Assembly: GCA_950295325.1 (NCBI GenBank)
Contig: OX485804.1
Location: 32,862,001 to 32,926,000, forward strand
Direction of reading: 5' to 3'
From: Polytrichum commune
Lineage: Eukaryota > Streptophyta > Polytrichopsida > Polytrichales > Polytrichaceae
DNA length: 64,000 nucleotides
How positions within the stretch are numbered: the first letter of the stretch is position 1; every line of letters starts with the position of its first letter. The translations under genes and the position numbers were made by a program. The notes beneath the pieces were generated by a model that searched no databases, had not been told where the DNA came from, and saw only the letters and a list, made by a program, of their open reading frames with translations. This document shows, in pieces, positions 52,446 through 63,660 of this stretch.

Positions 52446-52862
52446 CAAACAAGGTCAGTGTGCCTAACGGGGACATTTCCAGCATCCCAAAAACGTAGGG
52501 GTTTGACAATCCAAGAACACAACAACGAATCCCAATGAGGAACATGAGAATCGGTTTTTTTATTTTTGAAACAAAAATAGATATCTTATGAATCCTTGAA
52601 GTGGTGCTCCTAGATTTTTCTTAAATAGTTTTCTTCCATACACATACATTTCAAACTTGAACATGAACTTATATGTCCGAAACCATTCAAGATCACACGC
52701 CCCTTCCAAACTATCACACACCTTAAGGCATTCATACGAGCTCCGAAACCCATGACAAAAGTGGCTCTGGCGCCGGTTTGGATTTCGCTAACCATCTTAG
52801 TGCTCGCTAACCAACCACCGTGTGTTTCATATTACACAAAGAAGTGGACGACTAGTCGGGGG

Positions 52863-53522
52863 CAGAGTTCGGGAAGTTTTTGAAGCCTTAGTGGCTAATT
52901 TCCGGTAGTTGCTACGAAGGGTCGGATTTTTTCCAATTTACATCGGCAAGAGCCGGTCTTTTGTAAAATCAATCGGCCAATTGCCTATATTTTCATATTT
53001 TCATTGGCCAATATCCGATTAAATGGAATTCATATCGGCACTAATTGTTTAAAAAATGTATGAAAAGTTATTAGAAATCATTTCTTAGTACAAAATCTTG
53101 AATAAGTGAAAAGAAAGGCATGCTCAAAACTTTGAATTTGAAGAGTTAATATCCTTGGCAGGAATTGAACCTAGCAATGCCTTCACCGCTTGAAGGCCAA
53201 GGGTCCCCCAATTCTTCATAGAAGCAATTGGATTTGGTCATGGAAAGGTTGCATAATTCAAAAAGTTTAAGGTTTAGGGTACTTCCTCAAGTGCATCATC
53301 AAACGCCCCAGACAAATAGCGCTCTGGATGCTTCCGGCTGAAATCCAGTAACTCACAAGAAGAATCGGCTACATTTCCGAGACATTTTCTGGTCCATCGG
53401 CTAATTGCCGGAGGATTGAAATTACAGTCGGATTGCCATCCAATGGTTGGAAATTTGGACCGGCCATGAGGGGAAATCCATCGGCTGATAATGAACTAGC
53501 CGTCGGTTTTCCCCGAACATAG
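52863..53522. mobile_element. hAT-type non-autonomous element, copy B (660 bp)
   Basis: Starts CAGAGTTCGGG and ends CCCGAACATAG, an 11-base imperfect terminal inverted repeat. It is flanked on both sides, directly adjacent, by the perfect 8-bp repeat GTCGGGGG (52,855-52,862 and 53,523-53,530). An 8-bp duplication and a CAGAG-type end point to the hAT superfamily. Same element as 30,310-30,970, in opposite orientation. Confidence 0.9.
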
Positions 53523-53563
53523 GTCGGGGGGCCAAAGGGTAAGCATGCATTTAATAAGATGCA

Positions 53564-53618
53564 TCTCTCTCTCTCTCTCTGGTCTTTCTCTTTCTCCTCC
53601 TCCTCCTCCTCCTCCTCA
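53564..53618. repeat. (CT)n and (CCT)n microsatellites
   Basis: A CT run (53,564-53,580) and about seven CCT units (53,596-53,617), close to the right end of hAT element B. Confidence 0.9.
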
Positions 53619-54016
53619 GTTGCATGTGAGGGAGCAGTTAATCAGTTATTTGCATGATCCAAGGCAGGCCCAACTGTCTTGTGAGTGTTTTGGGTTATTA
53701 ATTATTTATTGTATGTGTCCAATGTAGTAGTAAATAACCGCTGCTGTTGGCCGGGTTATATAATAAAGCCACTCCATTGTCTGTCGCCTGTTAAGTTAGT
53801 CCTGTTTCCCACTCCACTGCACCCGTAACTTATTAGTAGTCTTCTGCTGTGACTCCCCACTGACAGGTATAGAATGTATGGAAAGAAAGGGAGAGGGGGG
53901 GGGGTAATATTTTGGCATTTTTTTAACACACGTGATGATGGAAGCTCGCTCCACACCATGTCGCCGGAGGCTCAGATGAAATGATGTGAAATAGGAACCC
54001 CACTTGAGTGAGTTTC

Positions 54017-54151
54017 CATAACATTATTCACATCCATAACGGTGTTATGTGGGACTGTGGAATATTCCCCACATTTAGACTGAATGTGGGAAATGTTTCG
54101 CAGATAATGTCAGTTCCACAGATCAATGTTATGGATTTGAATAATGTTATG
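54017..54151. mobile_element. foldback element F1, 135 bp
   Basis: Arms CATAACATTATTCACATCCA and the imperfect inverse at the right end pair over most of the length, with the centre near an ACTGAATGTGGG string. Same structure and related sequence as the neighbour at 54,223-54,366. No coding capacity. Confidence 0.7.
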
Positions 54152-54222
54152 TCTCTTGCCATTTCATCTGGATATATATAAGTATAAGGTGAAGTTATAA
54201 GCTATAGTGGTGGTCTCGTCCT

Positions 54223-54366
54223 CATAACGTTATTGAGATCCACAACAGTGTTCTCTGGGACTAACAATATTCTTGAATGTTCTCACATTCGGACTGAATG
54301 TGGGGAATATTTTGTGGATTACTGTCAATCCCACGGAACATTGTTGTGGATCTCAATAACGTTATG
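54223..54366. mobile_element. foldback element F1, second unit, 144 bp
   Basis: Outer arms CATAACGTTATTGAGATCCA are perfect over about 24 bases and the pairing continues inward with mismatches. The centre contains GGACTGAATGTGGGGAATAT, also found in the first unit. Transcribed, it would form one long hairpin. Confidence 0.8.
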
Positions 54367-54369
54367 CCC

Positions 54370-55330
54370 GCACTTGTTTGCATTATGCAGCAAAAATTGA
54401 CAAATAAAACCACGTTTGTACTCCCATCATGTACTCATTGTTGCAGGGCAACAACCTATGAGACCAGCGAGCAGGGAGAATCAATTGCCACACTAAATAG
54501 AAAATGGACTCATGTATTTATTCTAAGCTTTTCAATTAATGTGATAAATGCCTCCACTGCATAGACAAAATAAAAGTCATGAATAAATAGGCCCTTATCA
54601 CTTTAAAAAATCCAATTTTACTTTCCAACGAGAAAGTCATTGAACACTTTTCATCCATAGCATGTAACTCAACAAATGCATCAAACAAAGTTAGAAAAAA
54701 TGCAATATCTTAACCATAATCCAAAGATAATAACTCAAGGGAGCCCATGATCACTCCAAGAGCCTCCAATTTGCAAACCTTAGAACCCAAATACAAACCT
54801 TAACAAGAATGGACAAGGTAGTCGTTGAGGACCATTACCATATGACAACAATGGATGAAAAAGTAGATGGGATGAAACTAACACATCTATTGTCAACAAA
54901 CTCTCTGAACCTTGTAGGAAGTAGAGCATTAGATTGCTCGTAACCAATAGAAATGTAATGAAAGAGGCATGAGAAACAATAAGGTTAGAATAAGGCTACA
55001 ACGCTAGTCCGAAGAGGCATAAGAATCATCTCATATTGTTTGTATGAACCAATGAAAAGAAGAAAATTAATAAAAGGCAAAGCAAGGAGACTATGAGACC
55101 ATCTCACTCCAAGCATTGTTCATGTGCCTTTGTGTAAGTGTATATGCTTGTGCAATCTCATTTCCAGTCCTATTGACTTCCAATAGGTTATTGACCCACC
55201 ATGCAAGCGAAGTGCAAGAGATTTGATTGCTTTGAGGTTGCGGAGTGGATCTCGAGGGGTTGGCAGTTTGGAGCTTTAGAGCGTTGGAGGTGTCCAAGGG
55301 TGCATTTAGTAGTTGTAAGTATTTTTTGTT
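54370..55330. other. intergenic, no gene
   Basis: AT-rich sequence without recognisable domains or listed repeats. Confidence 0.4.
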
Positions 55331-56035
55331 TTGTTTTTTTGTTTTTGCTTGAATATATGTTTGATGCAAGAACATGTGATTTGAGTTTCTTGAGTGATGA
55401 GAGGCTTGTTTGAGAGGTTTTGAGGTGTTTAGGCTTCAAAAGCATTTGACTTGAGTATTTTGAGCATTCAAGAGCTTATTTGAAAGTTTTGAAGGTGTTT
55501 AGACTCCAATAGCACATGACTTGAGAGGCTTGAGTGTTGAAAATTTTATTTGAGATTGTAAGGCACATTTGAGGTGAAAATCTTATTTGAGTGATTTGAG
55601 TGTTTTAAGAATTCTCTTGAGACATAGAAGATCTAACTTGAGGTGTTTGAGAGTGTAAGGCATTTGAGGTGAAGGAGATCTTATTTGAATGATTTGAGTG
55701 TCTTAAGAACTCTTTTGAGACATAGAAGATCTAGCTTGAGGTATTTGAGGTGAAAGAGATCTTATTTGAGTGATTTGAGTGTCTTAAGAACTTTCTTGAG
55801 ACATAGAAAATCTAAGTTGAGGTATTTGAGGTAAAAGAGATCTTATTTGAGTGGTTTGAGTGTCTTAAGAACTCTCTTGAGCTATAGAAGATCTAACTTG
55901 AGGTATTTGAGGTGAAGCAGATCTTATTTGAGTGATTTGAGTGTCTTAAGAACTCTCTTGAGCTGTAGAAGATCTAACTTGAGGTATTCGAGGTGAAGGA
56001 GATCTTAATTGAATGATATGAATGTCTTAAGACCT
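55330..56035. repeat. TTGAG-rich minisatellite, 81-bp period
   Basis: CTTATTTGAGTGATTTGAG (or a close variant) recurs at about 55,582, 55,680, 55,761, 55,842, 55,923 and 56,004. The last four steps are exactly 81 bp; the first is about 98 bp because of a short insertion. More diverged TTGAG-rich sequence precedes it from about 55,330. Stop codons interrupt the frames, so it is not a protein repeat. Confidence 0.85.
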
Positions 56036-56039
56036 AAAT

Positions 56040-57630
56040 CAAGACATTTGTTAGTCTCCCGAAGCCAACGCCATCAAGACACGTGGTTGTCTGTTGTGTC
56101 GTTAATCTGGTTTGGGATGGGGATGCATAGTGGGTTAGGGTGGGGGTGGATGGAGGGCTTGCTAGGCCTTGCAAGGAGATATGCTAGCATCTATAGTAGT
56201 TTGTTGGCCATGGGCCCGGCACTTGACATACCCTAATCATCCCCACATCCGGATTTTTTTGATAGGCTTAAACAAGGGCTTTGGTGCCCGCTAGGTATCC
56301 AATACCTTCCTTCACTATTCAATTTAACTCTAGTATAACATTACTCAGGGTGTCATAAAAGGCCTAGTTAATTGATGTTTTTTTAATTATGTATATGTAG
56401 TGGAGGCATTTATCACATTAAAATGAAAAGCTTAATATAACTACATGAGTTCATTTCCTAGCATGTTGTCAGTATGTAGACATATTTTTTTCTCTATAAA
56501 ATTCTCATATATAGGAGGGTTGATTTTGTAATGACCCACGCATGTATTTAGGTTTCCAGTGAAGAGTCCAACCCCGGGGTCTGGGAACACAAGTGTATAG
56601 ATTCATGATGGGCTTCACTAGCTCGGGACTAGCCTCCCCCTTTTAGAAGAGGGAGAAAGCTTAGTATTCCAAATAATGTTACGGCTATAATCCAAAGCTC
56701 AAACTACACTATTTATTGTAAATATAGTGGGCTACACTATAAACGAGGGAACCAACACAAAATCAGGGATGTTAACGTGGATGCACACTATATTCATACT
56801 CTTAATATATAATATTGGATGCTTATGTTATAAATTACAATATTTTTTATGGGGTGGAAAGTAGTGTGCATTTGAGAGACTTCCAAGAAAGTAAGATCCA
56901 CTTCAAACCCGTTACCCGTCCTACTTGACCGATTTCAAATCTAATAAATATTATGTTATTATATTTAAAAAATGTATATCTATAATTCAAAATAACTATT
57001 TCCCAAGAAACCTTGTTGAATGATATATATTCAAAAATAAAAAAATTGTGAATTTTGGGTATGTGGAGAAATTGATGCAAAAGCAATTCCATAAGTATAT
57101 AGTTTCACTTTATTCTAATGCATGATGGAAAATTATATGAGCCACACTATAGCGCATCGAAAAGTAAGTCACACTATAAACATGCCCACAATAAGTATAA
57201 AAAACAACTCATTGAGAGCTTCACTGATTCTCAATCTCTCAATAGTTTTGAGAAAGCGGAAAGTTACCCTTTGCAAACCGAGGGTATAATCTTCCTATGT
57301 ACCTCCCTTTAGGGTTTGACTTTCGCAACCAAAAGTATTTGGAGGGAGATAGTACTAAAAAAACAAAGGAGAATTCATGACAAGCTAAAGAAGGCTTGAA
57401 AGGCCATTAATTTGGGACCTTCCACATATTGGAAGTTTGAAATGTGAACATATTGCTAAGCAAACCCCATGAGGTACCTTAGAAATTGACCGAGAGCTAG
57501 TTGTAGTTGTTTGAATAGGATCCATCAAGGAGCCATAAGTGTGTTGCCATGAAATTGAGCGCTAAAGTGTAAAGTGGACTTGAATGGACAAGCATGCATA
57601 CTATGAGGCTCCCTATTAGTGAGAAGGTTG

Positions 57631-57666
<36 letters not shown>

Positions 57667-58955
57667 TTACCTACATTGATATGTGCAATTAGGTTGCCTC
57701 ATTTGTACCCATGTGATTCTTACAGGTCAAAATCATGTCACACAACCTTGTTTATTCATCCATATAGCAACCACAACAAGAAAATAATTCATGTACTTTG
57801 TTACTGCGGTAATAATACATTCAAAATAGTGTGGAATGTTGATCAATTTAGCGAGGGGCAACCTAATCACACATATCAATGTAGCGCTTAGTCTTTGAGG
57901 CAATTCAGCCAACCATAATTCATCAGTTTTTTACTATCTCAAGTACGAGTACATGAGGATTGTTTGAAATATTGCAACTTAGGGCCACTTCACACATGAG
58001 ACTAAGAGCCTGTGACAAGTTAAAGGCGGAGCCAGTACAAGTTCACTGCACACTACGCTTGAGGGACCAACGGAGTATATAAGTGAATGCAATATGCATG
58101 TAAAGTCTACATGGATTCCTACATGGCATCAAATGGATCATGTTTCATGGTCACTTAGACTCTTTTCAAAAAAAAAAACCATCTCTTGGAGGTAGGCTTA
58201 ACACAAAACCGGGGGACCACAACACTCTGAATGCTCGCAACCATTGATTTTTTCTATTTTATCATGTGTGAGGATCCGCATGAATAGAAATCCATTAAAA
58301 TAGTATTTGGTTGAGGGCCCGGTCACATATGGCTTCACACTATGCTTTAGGACCCCTAACCACACTACATGATTTTGGAGGTGTCTTGGGATTTGTGCAA
58401 TTTAGCGATGGGGTATCTCAATCAAGACTCTCGTGATGAGGTATCTCACTTATTAACCTTGCAAAATCAAGACTCTCGCATATTAATTGCACATACCCAA
58501 TTTCCACAATCTCATGGTCACGGCTCTTGGCTTGTGTGTGAAGTGACCCTTAGATGATCGAATGAGTTATTAATAAAATCATACAAAACAAATGCAAGGA
58601 TAGTGACAAATTGCAACCCCATTTTCCAAGGGCAAAAAAGATCAAATTGGGAAATCGTAAATTTGACTTTTCTTTTTCTTTTTTCTTTTAAAAAACAACC
58701 ATGAATGAAGACACCAAAAACATCCCCCAAATCATAAAATTTTGGCAAAATCATCACTTATTGGATGAATGTGTTCATGTTTGGATGAGAATCTGGAATC
58801 CGTATGTGGCTTCATCATTCCTATGATGTCGCCCTTTTGTAATATAGGGCCAAGTTGGCCCGAATTTCACCCAATTTTTGGGTGGCCTATATCATGATCA
58901 CAAGTGTAGCCCGCCCTCAGCCGGACAAGGCTTCAAGTCACTGCTTTGAAGTTCA

Positions 58956-58992
<37 letters not shown>

Positions 58993-60700
58993 AATATGAA
59001 ACATGCTTACCCACTTCGAGTTCCAAGCATGATGCTTACCAAATAATTTAGTTGGTACTTCTATTTCATGAGTGCTTGGCAAATCATGAACCTTAAAGAG
59101 AGCATATAAATATAAATATAATATAGATATATTTATTTATTTATTGGGTGTAACAGTGGGAGTATCCAAATGTCTACGTTATATACTCCACCGGTTATCA
59201 TAAGGCACGAATTGTCATTGCACGGATAAATGTTGGTGTATCAAGTTGTCATGAACACAAACTATAGCCTAGTATCATTTAGCTACAACATTTGCCCAAT
59301 ATAGAATTCTCATGCCTAGGATGCACACTAATAAGGGTGGGTTTGCATTAGGGTCTGGGTTCGAGAAACTTGAGGTCCATAACACCCTTTTCTAGATCTT
59401 ACTTTTGGATTGAAGATTGGTTTCTCGACTAAGAGGAGTCTTGTTTGGAATGAGGACCACGAAATTAGGGTGGGAAAATGACGTTGAATTAGCTCCTCTT
59501 CGTTTTTTTTATCCCTTGGAGTCCAACCTTATTGCCTAGTGTAAACTCTTTGAAGCTAAAATTTGGCTCTCAACCAACAAAAATGCTGTTTCTTTGGTCT
59601 TGGATCTTAATGTAAGCCCACCCTTATTTTTCATTCCATGACACTTGTTCATGAATCTCATACATGACCACGGCAAAACTAGACACTTGAGCAATTCAAA
59701 CATGTTGGTGATGAACATAGGTACATGTGCTTATTGTGGGCACTTTCCATTAATTTGACCCCAAAGTTGGTATTATACTACTACCAACTTAGTCTAGTGT
59801 AGTCCAATTGGGACAATCAACCTATGTTGTGTTGGTTATTATTTCATGCACCAATGAGAAATAATATTGAAAAGAACTAAAATATCGTACATATTATGTC
59901 ATTTTATTCGCAAAATTCATAAAAGTCCAAGGATGTACATATGGTACGATGGAATTTTCCCATGGTATATGTGCAAACATCAAGTGGGTATCAATAATTG
60001 GTACTCATAAAAGGATGTGATACCATACGGGTCAAGTATTTTTATACCCATACAAGTACCATTATTGATACCCAGGTTGAACCCATCTATCCACACAACA
60101 TCGGAATCAACCTCAAGCCTACAACCTGGACTTTGTGGCGTCTAGCTATATCATGAATGAAGGGGCTCTAGTAAAAACAACCCCTCCAGTAGGTCGAGGG
60201 TTGTAGTATGCCAATTGGACCCCGGTAGATTATTTCGCCCTTTTATGCCATTTTTACAATAAAGGTTCTAGAAACAGAAACATTAAAATCACAAATTCAC
60301 AGCTCACTAGGTTTTCACCTTCCCATTGGATGATTTTCTTAGACACCCTTAAACACTACAAAGCTCTAGCCCAAACCTAAGGTGCAACATGCTAAATAGC
60401 CAACACCTCATCCAGATTCGACACCCTAAAGTATTGCTCAATACATACTTATTGAATTTGAGGATTCCCCCATCACCTTAGCACCAGGCTCGGGCCCATG
60501 TTGGTTTCGAGTTGCCTAAAAGTACATTTCGAGCCCTTATAACTTTCGCATACATAATTCAAATAAGACATACTTGGGTGGGTTAGAATTCCCTACCGAT
60601 TGCTAACAAGTTTCATTTGAAACTAATAATAGTATACATGACAAGCGCATAATGTGATGATTTTAGCACCATCTATCTTAAGGTAGATGGATCTCAAGTG
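56040..60700. other. intergenic with simple repeats, no gene
   Basis: Contains an ATT run (57,637-57,667), an AT run (58,961-58,989) and the hairpin at 59,985-60,075. A segment at 56,385-56,520 resembles 51,950-52,090. No reading frame with a recognised domain. Confidence 0.4.
59985..60075. repeat. imperfect hairpin, about 90 bp
   Basis: TGGGTATCAATAATTGGTAC on the left pairs with GTACCATTATTGATACCCA on the right, one base bulged. The interior is AT-rich. Confidence 0.65.
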
Positions 60701-60711
60701 GCTCCTTTTGC

Positions 60712-60865
60712 TTAATTAAACCCCTATATTCGATTCCTACGTGGTTCAGTGCGGATCAAAGAGCAACCATCACAAAGACATATGTTTAAAAGAGATACGA
60801 CTACGCCTTCAAACATCAATAACTATTCTATTCTATGAACAATGAAATGAACCTACGTATCAAGT
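60712..60865 (+). repeat. dispersed repeat family R1, copy 9
   Basis: Has the blocks CCTATATTCGATTCCTACGT, GTGCGGATCAAAGAGC, AAAGACATATGTTTAAAAGA and AATAACTATTCTATTCTATG in family order. The tail is eroded. Confidence 0.6.
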
Positions 60866-61056
60866 CAAGAAACCAACAAACATACACATCCGATAACCAT
60901 AACTAAAACCAGGGAAACCCGATTTTCGATCCGTTTTTTTTGCACACGTTCCATGGTAAATTTGCTCATGCAATACAAGTTTTGTTGTGTAAATCTAAAC
61001 GGCAAAAGTTGGAGAACATGAAAAACAAACCACATAACACCCACCCACACGCCTCA

Positions 61057-61446
61057 TAAGGTAGGGGTGGCAATTTCCGTGCGGGTCCTAAAGTCGACCC
61101 CTAGGGTCAGAAGCACCTATCTAGGTGCTTTTACCTAGGTTTACAAAAGCACCTATCAAGGTGCTTTTACCGTTCACAACGCTGCCAACATTTCATTGGC
61201 TGCCATCGGTCGGTTTTAGAAATCCACCCTGTGGATTTACCACATACCCTATGTGCGAGTGTTGGTCACTCTACAAGGTTTCCTTTAAAAATTTGTAGGA
61301 AATCATAGACATGCTGGAAATTTTTTATTTTTTCATAGTTGCTCTTGCACCAGCTTTGCGGAGCGCTCAAAATTTATAAAAAAATAGTTTCAGCATCCCA
61401 ACTAGGCACATCTGAAATTTGGACGGAAATTGCCACCCCTACCTTA
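61057..61446. mobile_element. TIR element, 390 bp, hAT-like ends
   Basis: 24-base perfect terminal inverted repeats (61,057-61,080 and 61,423-61,446) with core TAGGGGTGGCAATTTCCGT. TAGGGGTGGCAA-type ends are familiar from plant hAT elements, but I see no clean 8-bp duplication outside. Inside, two near-identical self-complementary units AGCACCTATC(T/A)AGGTGCT lie about 37 bp apart (61,110-61,170). Confidence 0.75.
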
Positions 61447-61449
61447 GAA

Positions 61450-63235
61450 GACAACCCGGCCGGCCGGCCCCTTCCAAAAACGCAGGTCCATGAAATGAAA
61501 TCCCGGTCCGAGTGTGGAGGTACGTTTGTGTTGTCATAAGGTACTTATGGTCGGGTCAGCGGGCCTTTAGAGTTGTTTCTAAAATGGGACTTGGAAGTTG
61601 GAACACTGACACCAACAATAACCATTCTCTTACAAGAAGCTTGCAGTATACATTACAACATTGCCATTTTTTTCTTCTTAACAAACTCGATGATGGAATC
61701 GTACACTCACGTGTCCTTCCAACTATGTGTTGGATGTACGTCGTTTACCGAATCAAGTGAATTGTTGATGATCTTGTTTCAAAGATCGGTTGTTTTTATT
61801 TATAACGTAAGATCGGTTAGCGGTTGGGGGTTGGCTATGTATGTTGTGGGCCCAAGTATCCACCGGGAATCATACTTACTTTTGGGATGCTCGTAGGGTA
61901 CTCTTTGCACATGAATAATTTAGGTGTAATAGGTATTGTGAAAGGCATTCAATGGTAGTTGTTATGTGCGATTGGGGTATTGGGCGGGACGGTATCGTGT
62001 ATTGTGTTGTATTTACCTTCTCACCAACCTTGGTTTGGCAGTGCAAGTCCCACAACAGGCAGGACCGAAACTAGACATTTTCAGGCGGCTCCCCTCAAGG
62101 TTGGGGAAGTTGTCACGTTACCCTCCTCACAAATTCCAAACAGTCCTCTCCCCGAGTTCCAAGAATACATTTTATTCACTGCTTCCATGTTGGGAATGGG
62201 AGTTGGTTCATGGTGTTGGTTCATGTTTTGTTATGGAACAACAATCAAACCATCATAAGGCAAATGCCAAGTGGACCTAAAATGGACATTTTTATTTATT
62301 TATTCTGTGATCACCCCATTTCTCCCTAGGATATTAGACCTTACTAGCCCATGGTGTCTCTAAGGGGTCATCTCTTGGCACCCAAAAAAAAAACTCCGGA
62401 CTACCACATCATGTCATCACCCGTCACTCTCCCTTGCGACATAAAGATTCATATTTGTTTGAAGAGTACAATAAGTGCAAGTCCTTCGATACTTTGCGTT
62501 GATTTGAGAGAGAATGGTGTTCTGAAGTGCATTTGACACTCAAAGGAGTTCATCAAGACATTACCAACATATGAGTCCTAGGCAATCAACTTGCTTCGGC
62601 AAGAAACAATACAAATCTATTTCCAAATTCTCCAGTGATATAAGAGTCAAGTTTCTAGTTACGCAGGAAAGTGGCCAAATTTTGATATGCTTGTAGTGAG
62701 AGTTGAGTGATTCGATTGACCATATTTTGATACTACGCATATTGCACACAAACATGTCATTTTAGGCCAACAAAGCAGTGGGAGAGATTAAATGGAGTTT
62801 GATCAAAGAAATTCAAGAAACATGGGGTTCATGTTTCGTAGGCAAGCCTAAAATCACATTGCATTGAGCACTCTTAATTTAAAACTACGTTGGGACCACT
62901 TCGATGCGTATGACGATGTCTCATAGGGGGAGTTTTTACACATAACATGAGTTTGTTTAGATATGTTTTTAAAACTCAAAATAGCAAACCCCTCTTTTTC
63001 TAGACATGATTGCAAATGTCTCACTGCATTCTTGCTTATTTTGAGACGTTAGCAAAATCGGTTCTATTAGCTTGCTAAAAGGCACACATAGTACCTTATA
63101 TATGTGTCTTTTGGACATTCTAGAAGCAAACACAACACAAAATGCTCACGTGCTCTCAAACATCCTTCAATCACGCCACAATTTGATTAAGATAGACATG
63201 CCCAATCCGGTTACTTATCTTCATCATACACATAA
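61450..63235. other. intergenic, no gene
   Basis: Two overlapping frames of about 100 codons at 61,959-62,280 lie in different phases, and neither shows a known domain. Nothing else supportable. Confidence 0.4.
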
Positions 63236-63660
63236 TCTTGGGTGGTATATGGTTAGGTATGGATCCAAGAACGGATACCTAAAAGTTGTGTGTTTGAAAA
63301 GATTGGACTACGTGCTCAAAACATGATAACCATTCTAAATTCAATACTCCCTCCGTCCCAAAACGATTGTCTTGCCTCCCGGACATTTTTGTCCCGAAAT
63401 GATTGTCCAGTTTATCTGCCCGGCTAGAAATTTGAGGCTCAAAGTCAAATATTTTCTTGCCAAAGTTTCATCACCAAGAAGTCTATTCGACACTGCAACT
63501 TCACGGGTGTTTCGGAGCAGTTTGATGTTTTCCATACTAAGAGTCATACTTACAACTATTTGGTCAATGATCAACGGGCCTTAATCTCGCCAAAGCTAGG
63601 AACACGGACAATCATTTTGGGACGGAGGGAGTATAAGTCAACATAATTGGAACGGCCAAC
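63236..63660 (+). repeat. dispersed repeat family R1, copy 10, split by a MITE
   Basis: Left part (63,236-63,346) carries GGTTAGGTATGGATCCAAGA, AAAAGATTGGACTACGTGCT and GATAACCATTCTAAATTCAA. The block that should follow (GTCAACATAATTGGA) resumes only after the Stowaway element, at about 63,636. The repeat is therefore older than the insertion. Confidence 0.7.
63347..63631. mobile_element. Stowaway-type (Tc1/mariner) MITE, 285 bp
   Basis: Terminal inverted repeats start with CTCCCTCCGTCCCAAAA on both ends and match over about 25 bases with one mismatch. The element is flanked by TA on each side (63,345-63,346 and 63,632-63,633), the target duplication of Tc1/mariner elements. This TIR is the textbook Stowaway terminus. 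It has no coding capacity and needs a transposase in trans. Confidence 0.93.

Noticed and set aside
55330-56035. CRISPR-like array
   Set aside because: Whole 81-bp units are repeated, with no conserved repeat/variable spacer pattern. It is a plant minisatellite.
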